Positions 29,551-42,454 of a stretch of DNA of 64,000 nucleotides are shown piece after piece (the stretch's first letter is position 1; the number at the start of each line of letters is the position of its first letter). The position numbers were made by a program, and so were the translations under genes. This DNA is from Thermotoga petrophila RKU-1 (lineage in GTDB: Bacteria; Thermotogota; Thermotogae; Thermotogales; Thermotogaceae). The stretch lies in the NCBI RefSeq assembly GCF_000016785.1, contig NC_009486.1, positions 1 to 64,000 of the forward strand. Reading direction: 5' to 3'. The notes beneath the pieces are model-generated. The model had not been told where the DNA came from. It searched no databases and was given only the letters and a program-made list of their open reading frames with translations.

Positions 29551-30264
29551 TCACCCCACAAGGTAACTCAAAATCGCCACGAACAAACAGTAGTAAGAAA
29601 ACTGCCATATCTTTCCAGATCTCACAGATCTTGAAAGCACGTAAAGAGCGAAAAGGCCAGAAAGAAAAGCAAAAATCGGTGCCAGAATGGTTATATTTCC
29701 CTTTTCTAAGCCGAGGATTCCTGCACCCAGAACGACGGGTATGGACATCAGAAAAGAGTATTGAAGAGCATCTTCACCTCTGTACTTCATGAACAAAAGA
29801 GAAGACACTGTGATTCCACTTCTCGAGATACCCGGAAAGAGAGCAAAAAGCTGGGCAATCCCAACAAGAAGGGCATCGAGGAAACTCATGTTTTCCATTC
29901 TCTTTTCACCAGACGAAGAATACCTGGTAAACATCAGGATCAAAGCGGTTACAGAGAAAAACAGAGGGAGGAAGCGTGGCGAAGAAAACAGTTGATCGAT
30001 TTGTTTTTCGAAGAGAACTCCAAAAACGCCAGCCGGAATGGTTGAAACAATCAGATTCAGGATGATTCTCCAGCTTCTCAGGCTCCTTCTTATACCATCG
30101 AACGCAAAAAGAACAACGGATACCAGCGTCCCAAGATGCAGAACAGCCGTCTGGTAAGCGTTCAGATCCGTCTTTAACAGATGCGACAGAAGAGTCAGGT
30201 GTCCGGAACTGGAAACGGGAAGAAACTCAGTCAACCCCTGTATTATTCCGAGCAGCAGATCCAC
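29551..30264 (-). CDS. uppP: Undecaprenyl-diphosphatase UppP (BacA)
   Basis: An integral membrane phosphatase that recycles undecaprenyl pyrophosphate for cell wall synthesis. The 237 residues have about eight membrane segments and both family motifs: GLTEFLPVSSSGHL (catalytic Glu and Ser) and GISRSGITVSSLL. GTG start one base after the preceding stop. It lies in an operon with dxr and ispG, which make the isoprenoid precursors of the same lipid. Confidence 0.95.
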   Translation of the reverse strand: MDLLLGIIQGLTEFLPVSSSGHLTLLSHLLKTDLNAYQTAVLHLGTLVSVVLFAFDGIRRSLRSWRIILNLIVSTIPAGVFGVLFEKQIDQLFSSPRFLPLFFSVTALILMFTRYSSSGEKRMENMSFLDALLVGIAQLFALFPGISRSGITVSSLLFMKYRGEDALQYSFLMSIPVVLGAGILGLEKGNITILAPIFAFLSGLFALYVLSRSVRSGKIWQFSYYCLFVAILSYLVG

Positions 30265-30265
30265 G

Positions 30266-30871
30266 TCAGAACCCCTCTTCCTTTTCGATGGATTCTATTT
30301 TTATCCCAAGACTTTCAAAAAGCTTGATGAGTGTTCCTTCATCTACCGCGTCCACTTTGATGAGAACCTCTCTCTTGCCATCTTGTGACCTTGTTGTGAT
30401 AACGGATAAGATGTTTATGTTACTGAGCGCTAAGGCATCTACAACCTTCCTCAACTCTCCAGGTTTGTCCTCGAGAAGGACAGAAAAACGGATACCAGGA
30501 ACGTCCATCGCCAGAGCCTCTATGAGCGCTTCAAGAAAATCATGAAGACTCACAGCACCCTTGAGGCGCATCTCTTCATCAACCACCGGAAGGTAAGGCT
30601 CCTGGTGCTCCAGAAACAGAAGAAGAGCGTGGGTGATGTTGTCTTCTTCGTGGACGAAAAAGTCCGGAAGGGAAACTTTATTGAATACAGAAGAATCGAG
30701 ATCCAGATCCAGCAAATCCTCCTTGTTCACCACTCCTCTGAAGTGGCCTTCCCGATCTTTGACAATACATTCGTTCGTCTGGTACTGCCTCATCCTGTGC
30801 AGACATTCTCTCACTGTAGCTGATTCTTCAACCATCGGGAAGTCCTGGGTGACCCATTTTTTGACTTTCAT
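30266..30871 (-). CDS. CBS-pair plus ACT domain protein, probable ligand-sensing regulator
   Basis: The 201-residue protein has two CBS motifs (about 1-115; MVEESATVRECLHRMRQ, LPVVDEEMRLKGAVSLHDFLE) followed by an ACT domain (about 125-195; RFSVLLEDKPGELRKVVDALAL). CBS pairs bind adenine nucleotides and ACT domains usually bind amino acids, so it probably senses energy state and a small metabolite. It has no DNA-binding or enzyme domain. A 4-base overlap links it to ispG. Confidence 0.88.
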   Translation of the reverse strand: MKVKKWVTQDFPMVEESATVRECLHRMRQYQTNECIVKDREGHFRGVVNKEDLLDLDLDSSVFNKVSLPDFFVHEEDNITHALLLFLEHQEPYLPVVDEEMRLKGAVSLHDFLEALIEALAMDVPGIRFSVLLEDKPGELRKVVDALALSNINILSVITTRSQDGKREVLIKVDAVDEGTLIKLFESLGIKIESIEKEEGF

Positions 30872-31902
30872 CGTTCCACCTCCTCGAGTAGTTCATTCAG
30901 ATAGTGTTTGAGACGTTCCAGAACGAACTCTTTTGAAACACGTTCTTTTATCTCTCCCTTCACGAATATAACAGCTCCATCCCTGAGACCGGCCACTCCC
31001 AGATCGGCATCTTTTCCTTCTCCAATACCGTTCACAACACATCCCATAACAGCTATTTTCAATCTCTTTTGAACGTGAAAGAAATTCTCTTCGATCATCT
31101 TCGCCATGTTTTCGACATCTATTTCTGCTCTGCCACAAGTGGGGCAGGCTATCACCTCCACACCTTCCCTGAGACCGAGGGCTATGAGGATTTTCTTTCC
31201 GACGATAACCTCCCTCACTGGATCTCCAGATATGGATACCCTTATGGTGTCACCTATGTTTTTCAGAAGGAGATGACCTATAGCAATGGAGGATTTAACA
31301 ACGGCCGTTTCCGAAACTCCCGCCTCGGTCACCCCAAGATGGATGGGATATTCGATCTTTTCAGCAATGTACTCGTTCGCCTTTATCGTTTCGAGTATAT
31401 CTGAGCTCTTCACCGAGACGACGATATCATAGAACCCTTCCTTCTCGAGTAGTCTGACTTCCTCGAGAGCGGATTCTGCCAGATCTTTCCACCTTTCTGA
31501 GGTTCTTCTCTTTATGGATCCCACGTTCGCTCCAACACGAATGGGAATGCCTTTTCCTTTCGCAGCCGCGACGACATCCTTCAGCCGATCCCTACTCATA
31601 TTACCTGGATTGATCCTTATTTTGTCTGCTCCATTATCAATCGAAAGAATAGCAAGCCTGTAATCGAACTGAATATCCGCAACAAGGGGAATCTCTATCT
31701 GTTCCTTTATTCGTCTGATTGCTTTCGCATCTTCTTCATCTTGAACGGCCACCCGAATGATCTCACAACCAGCCCTTTCAAGGCGTTTTATTTGGGAGAT
31801 GGTTCTTTCCACGTCGGCCGTCTTCGTCGTGGTCATAGACTGAACACTCACGGGGGCGCCTCCTCCGATCACCACGTTCCCGACTTTCACACTCTTTCTC
31901 AT
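30868..31902 (-). CDS. ispG: 4-hydroxy-3-methylbut-2-enyl diphosphate synthase IspG
   Basis: A 4Fe-4S enzyme of the MEP isoprenoid pathway; it makes HMBPP from the cyclic diphosphate and needs reduced ferredoxin or flavodoxin. The cluster ligands are the Cys residues in ACPTCGRAEID and VMGCVVNGIGEGKDADLG. SVQSMTTTKTADVE lies at the N-terminus. The ATG is in an ATGA overlap with rseP, giving 344 residues; the longer frame merely reads back through rseP. Confidence 0.97.
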   Translation of the reverse strand: MRKSVKVGNVVIGGGAPVSVQSMTTTKTADVERTISQIKRLERAGCEIIRVAVQDEEDAKAIRRIKEQIEIPLVADIQFDYRLAILSIDNGADKIRINPGNMSRDRLKDVVAAAKGKGIPIRVGANVGSIKRRTSERWKDLAESALEEVRLLEKEGFYDIVVSVKSSDILETIKANEYIAEKIEYPIHLGVTEAGVSETAVVKSSIAIGHLLLKNIGDTIRVSISGDPVREVIVGKKILIALGLREGVEVIACPTCGRAEIDVENMAKMIEENFFHVQKRLKIAVMGCVVNGIGEGKDADLGVAGLRDGAVIFVKGEIKERVSKEFVLERLKHYLNELLEEVER

Positions 31903-33404
31903 ATTCCCATCATCCTTCCTATGTCGAGGAACGTGATGTAAAGGAAGAGTATCATGAGAAAGATGAACCCAAGAAAATGAATGATGTTTTCGACCTGGGG
32001 ATTGAGTCTTTTTCGAGTGATCATTTCCACAAGCGAGAAGATAATGCGACCACCATCGAGCGCCGGAAGTGGCAGAAGATTCAAAACACCCAGACTGATT
32101 GTTATCACGGCCACAACTGTGAGGACTGCCTCCAGACCCGTTTTGGATGCCGCGCTGATCACGCCCGCCAGTCCCACCACTCCCACTATCTGTCCTGTCT
32201 GAACATTCCTGAAGAAGTTCTTCAGAGAAGAGGCAGTCGTCAGTAACACATAGTTGCACGCCTTCACAGAAAGATTCACCGCTTCCAGAGGATTCTTCGG
32301 TTTATAACGGGGAACACCCATCTCCAAGAGATCGGGCGTTTCGAGGATGTTCTTCAAAAATGAGGCCTCCACGTTTTTCTCTATCGTGCTGTCACCCCTT
32401 TTTATCACTACTCTGACGCTGCCTGAAAGTCCTCTCCACCATTCGAGATCATTTCCCTGCAAACTCACCATCATGGCGTCTTTTCCCAGTGTCAGCCTCT
32501 GATAAAGCACCACCAGATCCTGCCATCCTTCTATCTCCTGATCTTCCACCCGGACTATACGATCTCCCTTTTTAAAGACGAAAAGCCCTTCTTTAAAATA
32601 AATGTCCTTTTTGAACACAGGAGCGAGCCCGGAGAAGGATATTCCGATCATATATCGGGCCGGAATTTCGTTGAACTGCTTCAGAATTCCCTTTACCGTT
32701 CCTCCTTCGAACTCAAGAACCACGTATTCGTTCACAAATTCTTTGAGAACAGATGTGTCTCTGTTTCCGTTAACTGAGACGAGTTTTCCCGAAGGAGTTC
32801 CTTCTGCACTTTCGAGAACGAACTCGTACGTTTCGGGATACATTCTGGGGATTAACCTGAGAGATTTCTTCTCACCATTCCTGATGATAACCAGTTCAAC
32901 AGGCAGTCCTTTCTGAATCTCGTTCGAGATGATCGACGTGTCGAAAGCGATCTTTCCGTTTATGGAATAGACGACATCTCCTCGCCTCAGTTCAGCTTCT
33001 TCTGCGGGACTTCCCGGCACAACTTCATCTATCCCGGGAAGCGCGATTCCCCAGTTAAGAGTGATAGGGAGAAAGAGGAGATAACCCGCGAGTATTGAAA
33101 AGAGAGGACCCGCAAGGGTGATCAGAAATCTCTGCCAAGCGGGTTTCGCGTAGAAACTCTTTTCTTTCTCTTCCTCGTCTGCTATCTCTTCTCCTTCTTC
33201 GCCGAGCATTCTCACGTATCCACCTATGGGAAAGACGTTTAGTCTGAAGGTAGTTTCCCTTCCCTTCACAGAAAAAATCTTTGGTCCAAATCCAATCGCG
33301 AACTCCAGAACCTTCACTTTAAAGAGCCTCGCAAAAAGATAGTGGCCGAGTTCGTGGACCATTATGACACCCGTCAATATCAATATGAAGTAGACGATAA
33401 CCAT
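31899..33404 (-). CDS. rseP: Site-2 intramembrane metalloprotease RseP
   Basis: It cuts membrane proteins inside the bilayer. The zinc motif HELGH lies in the first membrane segment (residues 15-19). The C-terminal metal motif is [13 protein letters not shown], and a PDZ domain sits in the middle ([28 protein letters not shown]). The middle region is long (501 residues in total) and may hold a second, degenerate PDZ. In other bacteria the substrates are anti-sigma factors or signal-peptide remnants; no partner is visible here. Confidence 0.94.
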
Positions 33405-34510
33405 TCTGTCACCCTCTCCGCTTTTTTTATCGCTTCGAAATGAATTCGCTCCACATCATCCAGCGTTCGCGGTTGTGGATATCCTTGAAACTCTTCGAGA
33501 GTTTTCTCTATCACTCTGTGGATACCACCGAACCTTATTCTCCCTTTCAGAAAGGCTTCGACCGCTACTTCGTCCGCCGCGTTGAAAGCTGTTCTCAGAG
33601 CGTAAGAATCCTTTATCTCTTTCAGAAGAAAGAACGCAGGGTATTTTTCGGGATCGGGATCTTCAAAAGAAAGGCTGATGGTCCTCAGAAAAAACGGTTC
33701 AAGAGCGACGCGTCTCGGATAGAAAAGAGCATAACTTATCGGTATTCTCATATCCGGTGGTGATACCACCATTTTGACGTTTCCATCGGGCAAAACCACC
33801 GCTCCGTGAACCAGCCCCTCTCTGTGTATCTTCACTTCTATCTTCTCGAAGGGCAGCTCGAAGAGCTCCATGGCTTCCAGAACTTCGAACGCCTTGTTCA
33901 CCATTGTTGCAGAATCTACCGTTATACGGGCTCCCATATTCCACACGGGATGCCTGAGCACGTCTTCAGGTCTTGCTCTATCGATCTTGGAAATCTCCCA
34001 GTCTCTCAAAGCACCTCCAGAAGCTGTCAAAACCACCTTTTCCACTTCTGGTTCTATCACCTGAAAGATGGCACTGTGTTCACTATCGACCGGAATGAGT
34101 TCAGTTCTTTTCTCTTTGAGTTTTTTCTTCACCAGAAATCCGCCGCACACGAGAGATTCTTTGTTTGCAAGGCACACCCTTTTCGAGTGCTCCAGAGACG
34201 AAAGCACCGCCCTCAATCCACTGAATCCCGAAACTGCTACCATTGTGATGTCAGGCTTCAGCGCTTCCAGCATCTCTTCTATGGAATGAGGACCTTTCCA
34301 GACGTTGATCGAACTGTCTTCGAACTCCACATCACCCGTGACCGCCACGTTTTTCACGTTGAATTCCTTCACGATCTTGAAGGCCAGCTCCAGATTGCTG
34401 TGAAACGAGATGCCTATCAATCGAATTCCCTTCACTTTTTTCAAAACATCGAGTGTCTGAGTTCCTATGGATCCAGTGGCACCCAGTATCACGAGGGTTC
34501 TTTCTTCCAT
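33380..34510 (-). CDS. dxr: 1-deoxy-D-xylulose-5-phosphate reductoisomerase
   Basis: First committed enzyme of the MEP pathway; it forms MEP from DXP with NADPH. The N-terminal [13 protein letters not shown] binds NADPH. The DXP and metal site is seen in [10 protein letters not shown] and [23 protein letters not shown]. The 376 residues are the full length. It overlaps thiN and rseP by 22 and 25 bases. Confidence 0.97.
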
Positions 34511-35097
34511 CTGAAGTAGATCAAACCTCCCTTCTTCACTTCTATCGTGACCCTATCGCTCACAGCTTCGTTGCTCACACCGTAGGGTTTTGTGATGGGC
34601 ATAACGGCATCCTCAAGGGTGTATTTGAAGCCTTTGAGAGTCACACCTTCTGCGTCGCCACCGAGCGGTAGTATGGACCACTTTTCCCCAGGAACAGCGG
34701 AAAGAGTTTTTGCTCCTTCCACGTAACCAACCGTAAGAGAAGATGATTCAAGGGTTGTGTTTTTGAAGCGTTTTAACAGGTAGAAAAGAGCGAGCACCAT
34801 GTCGAGGCGTTCTCCCTTCCATCCGAAGACAACCTTTTCTTCCTCTTCAAACTCTCGAAGTGCAAGTTCAAGGTCTATTTCGTCCTTCTCTCTTGGAAAT
34901 ATCTTCAGCGTTACCCCGTGTTGTTTCAACCACTCCATGGTTTCCTCTTTCGCCGAATCGGCATCACCTATGAAAAGATCTGGTACAATGTTTCTTGTTC
35001 TCAGGTAGTTCGCTCCTCCGTCCACCGCCACGATCCTTTCACAACGGGAAACATCCACGAACTCTTCGTAGGAACCGTTTGCAAAAATACACACCAT
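34489..35097 (-). CDS. thiN: Thiamine pyrophosphokinase
   Basis: It makes thiamine pyrophosphate from thiamine and ATP. The 202-residue protein has the family's N-terminal DGGANYLR and [12 protein letters not shown] motifs (metal and pyrophosphate binding), an acidic [12 protein letters not shown], and a C-terminal beta domain. It heads the nine-gene minus-strand operon, with AAGGAGGAG ahead of the ATG. TPP is needed by DXS, which feeds dxr, and by 2-oxoacid oxidoreductases, but that link is inferred. Confidence 0.9.
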
Positions 35098-35127
35098 GGA
35101 TTTCTACTCCTCCTTCTCGTTCAAGGC

Positions 35128-35147
35128 CCTGATATAATTCTATCAGG
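35128..35147. promoter_or_regulatory. Palindrome with ogt -10 element in the thiN/ogt divergent region
   Basis: CCTGATA-taattc-TATCAGG is a perfect 7-base inverted repeat. It contains TATAAT (35133-35138) as a plus-strand -10 and TAGAAT as a minus-strand -10, and runs into the ogt ribosome site AGGAGG. With only 64 bases between the two genes, it may serve as promoter core in both directions, as an operator, or both. No convincing -35 is seen. Confidence 0.4.
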
Positions 35148-35161
35148 AGGCGGTGTTTTCG

Positions 35162-35572
35162 ATGAGAGTACCGGGAAACATTTCTGTTCAGACGGAGAAT
35201 GGAAAGGTAGTGAAAATTATCTTGGGATCGAACGAAACAGAAGGTCCGGAGGAGATTCTCCGCGAAATAGAAGAATACCTTTCAGGTCAAAGAAAAAGCT
35301 TTTCATTCCAGGTAGAGATCAGAGGCACACCCTTTCAGAAAAGAGTCTGGGAAGAAGTTCGAAAAATCCCGTACGGTGAGACGAAAACTTACAGCGAGAT
35401 AGCAAAAAAACTCGGAACGTCCCCCAGAGCAGTGGGACAGGCTCTTTCGAAAAACCCTCTTCCTCTCTATATACCGTGCCACAGGGTGGTTTCTAAGAAA
35501 GGACTCGGTGGTTTCAGCGCAGGCTTGGAATGGAAGAAATACCTGATCGATCTGGAGAGATTCAGAAAATGA
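35162..35572 (+). CDS. ogt: Methylated-DNA--protein-cysteine methyltransferase (Ogt/AGT)
   Basis: A suicide DNA repair protein that takes the alkyl group from O6-alkylguanine onto its own Cys. The acceptor motif PCHRVV has Cys at residue 106. The arginine finger lies in the helix-turn-helix segment TSPRAVGQAL. At 136 residues it is a short form with a reduced N-terminal domain. I chose the ATG 11 bases after AGGAGG; a GTG at 35153 is too close to that site. It overlaps the next gene by 4 bases. Confidence 0.94.
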   Translation: MRVPGNISVQTENGKVVKIILGSNETEGPEEILREIEEYLSGQRKSFSFQVEIRGTPFQKRVWEEVRKIPYGETKTYSEIAKKLGTSPRAVGQALSKNPLPLYIPCHRVVSKKGLGGFSAGLEWKKYLIDLERFRK

Positions 35573-37500
35573 AGAAATTCCTTTTATCCTTCTTCATAGC
35601 TTCACTTTTGACTTTTTTCTTACTGTGGGGTCTTTATTTCTTCTTCACAAAAGACCTTCCTCCTCCCGAGGAGAAACTTGTGCCGACCATCAGACTGTTT
35701 TACAGTGACGGAACTCCACTGCTTGTCTCCAGGAATATCTGGATAGACCTCTCCGACATTCCAGAGAAATTCGTTGAGATACTCCTCACCTCCGAGGACG
35801 AGGAATTCTACAAACATCCAGGATTCGACCTCATGGGATTTCTGAGGGCGTTGATCATTGATATAAAGACACTGAGTTTCTCACAGGGCGGAAGCACCAT
35901 CACACAGCAACTCGCCAGGACGCTTTATCTTTCGATGGACAAATCCATCGTCAGGAAATTGAAGGAAATCTTCATATCCTTCTGGCTTGAACGCATAAGA
36001 ACCAAAGATGAAATCCTCGAGATGTACATAAACTCCGTCTATATGGGAAACGGAATATACGGATTCCAAACGGCCTCTAAATTATACTTCGGAAAGGACC
36101 TCTCTGATCTTTCGGTGCCGGAGATGTGTGTTCTTGTGGCTCTGATCAAATCCCCCGAGAACTTCAATCCTTTAAAAGATCCCGAGACCTCCCGAAAGAG
36201 GGCGAAGATCGTCCTGGACAGGTTACTGACGGAGAAAAGAATCAGCACTCAGGAATACGAGAATTACTCTGCGGAACTTTCAAAACTCGAGTTTCACACA
36301 CAGCAGATGAACGTGGACGAGGAACTCTTCTGGAGGGTCGTGAGAGAAGCCCAGGACCTTGGATTTTCGCTGAACGAACTCAGGTACGGCTACAGGGTTT
36401 ATCTCACATTGGATAAAGAACTTCAGAAAAAGGTGTACAACACGGTCGAAGATGATAAGACAGCTTTTGTTGGTGTGAAGGTGAAAACAGGAGAGATAGT
36501 GGCTTATCGAGGAGTCGGCCTTCAATACGGAACCGGATGGAGACAGATAGGATCAGCCATAAAGCCCCTGTATTATTACTATGCCGTTCTCAAGGGAAGA
36601 AACCCTTCCGATCTTCTTTTAGATCTTCCCCTGAAGATCGGAGAGTGGGAACCAGAAAACTTCGATAAAACTTTCAAAGGATCAGTCAGTTTGAAGGAAG
36701 CGCTCGTCGACTCGAGGAACATTCCTTCTGTGTTACTTTACTCGTATTTGCAACCAGAGAGTGTGAGAAATTTTATAACGGAAGTATTGAAGCTGAGAGC
36801 CAGATATCCAGACGACCTCACCGCTTCCCTCGGTACCGTGGAAACCGCCCCGGAAGAAGTTGTGAAGGTTTATTCAGCCATCTTCAACGGAGGAGTGGTT
36901 CTGGAACCGTACATCATCGACAGAATAGAAGACAGAAACGGAAAGATCGTCTACAGAGGATACCCAAAAGTCCTGTCCGTCGTTCCGTCTTTCGTGAGAT
37001 CCCCTCAGGAAGCGAGTGAAATATTGAAGGGTATTTTAAAGGAAGTGGTTGAGAGAGGCACCGGTGTTCGGGCAAAGATTCCGGGAAAAGAAATCGCGGG
37101 AAAAACAGGAACGGCAGAAAAGAACGCCTGGTTCATTGGAGGAGATGATGATTACATCTTCGCGGTGGTGAAGGACGGGGAAAACCTTCTTGGTGGAAGA
37201 GATTGCGCTCCAGTGTGGAAAGAAATAGCGAGCAGCTGGGAGAAGTTCGAGGGAGATCTTCGATACAAAAGGCTGGACAAACCGGGAATTTCTCTTATTG
37301 ACGATAGAACAATAGAATATCTGGACTACGCGAGACTGGTTGAACTGGTCAATGGGTCAAAACTTCCTGTAAGCGTTCTGGTCAAAATTCTACAGCTCAT
37401 GGGCTACAATCATCAGATTGAGTTCCTCTCAAAATTGAACAGCGTGGATCCGATACTGTCCCTTGAAATCTGGAAAAAGTTTTTGATGGAAGGAGGTTGA
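35569..37500 (+). CDS. Class A penicillin-binding protein (PBP1A type)
   Basis: A bifunctional peptidoglycan synthase. A signal anchor (about 3-25) is followed by a GT51 glycosyltransferase with EDEEFYKHPGFD (catalytic Glu) and QGGSTITQQLARTLYL, then a transpeptidase with SAIK (SxxK), SRN and GKTGTAEK. At 643 residues it is shorter than many class A enzymes. After the KTG box there is a C-terminal helical tail of about 80 residues (RTIEYLDYARLVELVNGSK...) I do not recognise. ATG start in an ATGA overlap with ogt. Confidence 0.95.
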   Translation: MKKFLLSFFIASLLTFFLLWGLYFFFTKDLPPPEEKLVPTIRLFYSDGTPLLVSRNIWIDLSDIPEKFVEILLTSEDEEFYKHPGFDLMGFLRALIIDIKTLSFSQGGSTITQQLARTLYLSMDKSIVRKLKEIFISFWLERIRTKDEILEMYINSVYMGNGIYGFQTASKLYFGKDLSDLSVPEMCVLVALIKSPENFNPLKDPETSRKRAKIVLDRLLTEKRISTQEYENYSAELSKLEFHTQQMNVDEELFWRVVREAQDLGFSLNELRYGYRVYLTLDKELQKKVYNTVEDDKTAFVGVKVKTGEIVAYRGVGLQYGTGWRQIGSAIKPLYYYYAVLKGRNPSDLLLDLPLKIGEWEPENFDKTFKGSVSLKEALVDSRNIPSVLLYSYLQPESVRNFITEVLKLRARYPDDLTASLGTVETAPEEVVKVYSAIFNGGVVLEPYIIDRIEDRNGKIVYRGYPKVLSVVPSFVRSPQEASEILKGILKEVVERGTGVRAKIPGKEIAGKTGTAEKNAWFIGGDDDYIFAVVKDGENLLGGRDCAPVWKEIASSWEKFEGDLRYKRLDKPGISLIDDRTIEYLDYARLVELVNGSKLPVSVLVKILQLMGYNHQIEFLSKLNSVDPILSLEIWKKFLMEGG

Positions 37501-38026
37501 GCGATGGTCCTGTTCGAAAAACCAGGAAAGGAGAACACAAGAAAAACCCTCGAAATAGCGATTCAAAAAGCCTCTGAGCTTTCTTCAAAAAAGCTGTTGA
37601 TCGCTTCCGCTACGGGTTACAGTGCTAGAATGGCCCTCGAGATGATTCCGGAAGACATGAAGCTCGTTGTGGTGACACACCACGCGGGCTTTGAAGAACC
37701 CGACACTCAGGAATTCGACGAAGAATTGAGAAAATTGTTGAAAGAAAAGGGTCACGATGTTCTCACAGCAACGCATGCCCTCTCCGCAGGTGAGAGATCT
37801 CTGAGAAGAAAATTTGGTGGAATCTACCCTCTTGAGATAATAGCGAACACGCTGAGAATGTTCAGCGAAGGTGTGAAGGTGGGTGTGGAGATAACGCTCA
37901 TGGCGGCTGACGCGGGACTTGTTAAAACGTCTGAACTGGTTGTTGCCTGCGGTGGAACAGAGAGCGGTCTCGACTCGGCAATTGTTGTCAAGCCCGCGAA
38001 TTCTCCAAATCTTTTCGATCTAAAGA

Positions 38027-40152
<2,126 letters not shown>

Positions 40153-40165
40153 ACCTCTGAAACAT

Positions 40166-40193
40166 TTGACACGAAGATGTAGTAAGGTAATAC
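40166..40193 (+). promoter_or_regulatory. Predicted metY-metA promoter
   Basis: A perfect -35 TTGACA (40166-40171) is followed 16 bases later by TAATAC (40188-40193). The start of transcription would lie about 40 bases before the metY ATG, leaving room for a short leader without an evident riboswitch. Confidence 0.6.
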
Positions 40194-40242
40194 TAAATCT
40201 AAAAGAGGACATCAGAAAATTTTATCACGGGAGGTGGAGAGA

Positions 40243-41535
40243 ATGGACTGGAAGAAATACGGTTACAACACAAGGGCTCTTCACGCAGGTTATGAACCAC
40301 CCGAGCAGACCACAGGATCGAGAGCGGTCCCTATATATCAAACGACTTCTTACGTTTTCAGAAATTCTGATCACGCAGCGAGACTCTTTGCCCTTGAAGA
40401 GCCTGGGTTCATCTACACAAGGATTGGAAATCCTACCGTTTCGGTCCTTGAAGAAAGAATAGCCGCTCTGGAAGAAGGGGTGGGAGCCTTAGCAGTTGCC
40501 AGTGGACAAGCCGCTATAACTTATGCCATTTTGAACATTGCAGGTCCAGGAGATGAGATCGTCAGCGGGAGCGCGCTGTATGGGGGAACGTACAATCTGT
40601 TCAGACACACTCTCTATAAAAAATCCGGCATCATCGTGAAGTTTGTGGATGAGACAGATCCAAAGAACATAGAAGAGGCCATCACCGAGAAAACAAAGGC
40701 GGTGTACCTTGAAACTATCGGGAATCCCGGTCTCACAGTGCCGGACTTTGAAGCGATAGCGGAGATCGCTCACAGACACGGTGTTCCTTTGATAGTGGAC
40801 AATACGGTAGCGCCATACATATTCAGGCCCTTCGAACACGGTGCCGACATCGTTGTTTATTCGGCCACGAAATTCATCGGAGGACACGGAACATCGATAG
40901 GCGGTCTCATCGTAGACAGCGGAAAATTCGACTGGACGAACGGAAAGTTTCCAGAACTCGTGGAACCAGATCCCATCTACCACGGTGTGAGTTATGTGGA
41001 GACGTTCAAAGAAGCAGCCTACATAGCAAAATGTAGAACCCAGCTTTTGAGGGACCTGGGAAGCTGTATGAGCCCGTTCAACGCGTTTCTGTTCATCCTC
41101 GGACTTGAAACCCTCAGCTTGAGGATGAAGAAACACTGTGAAAACGCACTGAAGATCGTTGAATTTCTGAAATCGCATCCCGCCGTGAGCTGGGTCAACT
41201 ATCCGATAGCTGAAGGCAATAAAACCAGAGAAAACGCACTGAAATACCTCAAAGAAGGATACGGTGCGATTGTAACGTTCGGTGTGAAAGGCGGAAAAGA
41301 GGCGGGAAAGAAGTTCATAGACAGTCTCACACTCATTTCCCACCTCGCCAACATTGGTGATGCAAGAACTCTGGCTATTCATCCCGCTTCGACAACCCAT
41401 CAGCAGCTCACGGAAGAAGAGCAGTTGAAAACGGGTGTTACTCCGGATATGATAAGATTGTCTGTTGGAATAGAAGATGTGGAAGATATCATAGCCGATC
41501 TGGATCAGGCTCTCAGAAAATCTCAGGAGGGATGA
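40243..41535 (+). CDS. metY: O-acetylhomoserine sulfhydrylase MetY
   Basis: A PLP enzyme that makes homocysteine from O-acetylhomoserine and sulfide. The PLP lysine is in [10 protein letters not shown]. Other conserved parts are [13 protein letters not shown]-type phosphate binding, and TTHQQL near the end. The 430 residues match family length. The ATG follows GGGAGGTGG at seven bases; an in-frame GTG at 40234 overlaps that site. It is paired with metA, which supplies the acetylated substrate. Confidence 0.96.
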   Translation: MDWKKYGYNTRALHAGYEPPEQTTGSRAVPIYQTTSYVFRNSDHAARLFALEEPGFIYTRIGNPTVSVLEERIAALEEGVGALAVASGQAAITYAILNIAGPGDEIVSGSALYGGTYNLFRHTLYKKSGIIVKFVDETDPKNIEEAITEKTKAVYLETIGNPGLTVPDFEAIAEIAHRHGVPLIVDNTVAPYIFRPFEHGADIVVYSATKFIGGHGTSIGGLIVDSGKFDWTNGKFPELVEPDPIYHGVSYVETFKEAAYIAKCRTQLLRDLGSCMSPFNAFLFILGLETLSLRMKKHCENALKIVEFLKSHPAVSWVNYPIAEGNKTRENALKYLKEGYGAIVTFGVKGGKEAGKKFIDSLTLISHLANIGDARTLAIHPASTTHQQLTEEEQLKTGVTPDMIRLSVGIEDVEDIIADLDQALRKSQEG

Positions 41536-41539
41536 AAAG

Positions 41540-42454
41540 TTGCCAATAAACGTTCCAAGCGGTCTTCCTGCTGTGAAAGTCTTGGCAAAAGAGGGCATTT
41601 TCGTTATGACGGAAAAGAGGGCGATCCACCAGGACATCCGCCCTCTTGAAATTCTCATTCTGAACCTGATGCCAGACAAAATAAAAACGGAGATTCAACT
41701 TCTCAGACTCCTTGGAAACACTCCTCTTCAGGTGAATGTGACCTTACTCTACACCGAAACTCACAAACCGAAACACACTCCCATTGAACACATTCTAAAG
41801 TTCTACACAACTTTTTCCGCTGTTAAAGATAGAAAATTCGATGGATTCATCATCACGGGCGCTCCCGTGGAACTCCTTCCGTTCGAAGAAGTGGATTACT
41901 GGGAAGAACTCACAGAAATCATGGAATGGAGCCGCCACAACGTGTACTCAACCATGTTCATCTGCTGGGCGGCTCAGGCGGGACTGTACTATTTCTACGG
42001 AATACCGAAGTACGAACTTCCACAGAAGCTCTCAGGCGTTTACAAGCACAGAGTCGCAAAAGATTCGGTCCTCTTCAGGGGACACGACGACTTCTTCTGG
42101 GCGCCGCACTCGCGGTACACCGAAGTGAAGAAGGAAGACATAGACAAAGTACCGGAGCTTGAGATCCTTGCAGAGTCGGACGAAGCTGGTGTTTACGTGG
42201 TTGCAAACAAAAGCGAAAGACAGATATTCGTCACAGGACATCCCGAGTACGACAGATACACACTGCGAGACGAATATTATCGAGATATAGGTCGAAATCT
42301 GAAGGTGCCGATTCCTGCCAATTACTTTCCAAACGACGATCCCACAAAAACTCCCATTCTCACCTGGTGGAGTCATGCTCACCTCTTCTTCAGCAACTGG
42401 TTGAATTACTGCATCTACCAGAAAACACCTTACAGATTGGAAGACATACACTGA
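41540..42454 (+). CDS. metA: Homoserine O-acyltransferase MetA
   Basis: It activates homoserine for methionine synthesis. The nucleophile is the Cys in [15 protein letters not shown], with the His of [11 protein letters not shown] and a conserved Glu completing the site. Although the family is often called succinyltransferase, I recall that the T. maritima enzyme prefers acetyl-CoA, which fits the MetY partner. TTG start after AGGAGGG. It is 304 residues and ends at a strong terminator. Confidence 0.95.

Noticed and set aside
30868-32259. 463-codon frame as a long IspG
   Set aside because: The first 119 codons are the rseP gene in another frame; IspG starts at the ATGA overlap at 31902.
40489-41679. 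396-codon open frame on the minus strand
   Set aside because: Antisense to metY; no plausible start or protein features.
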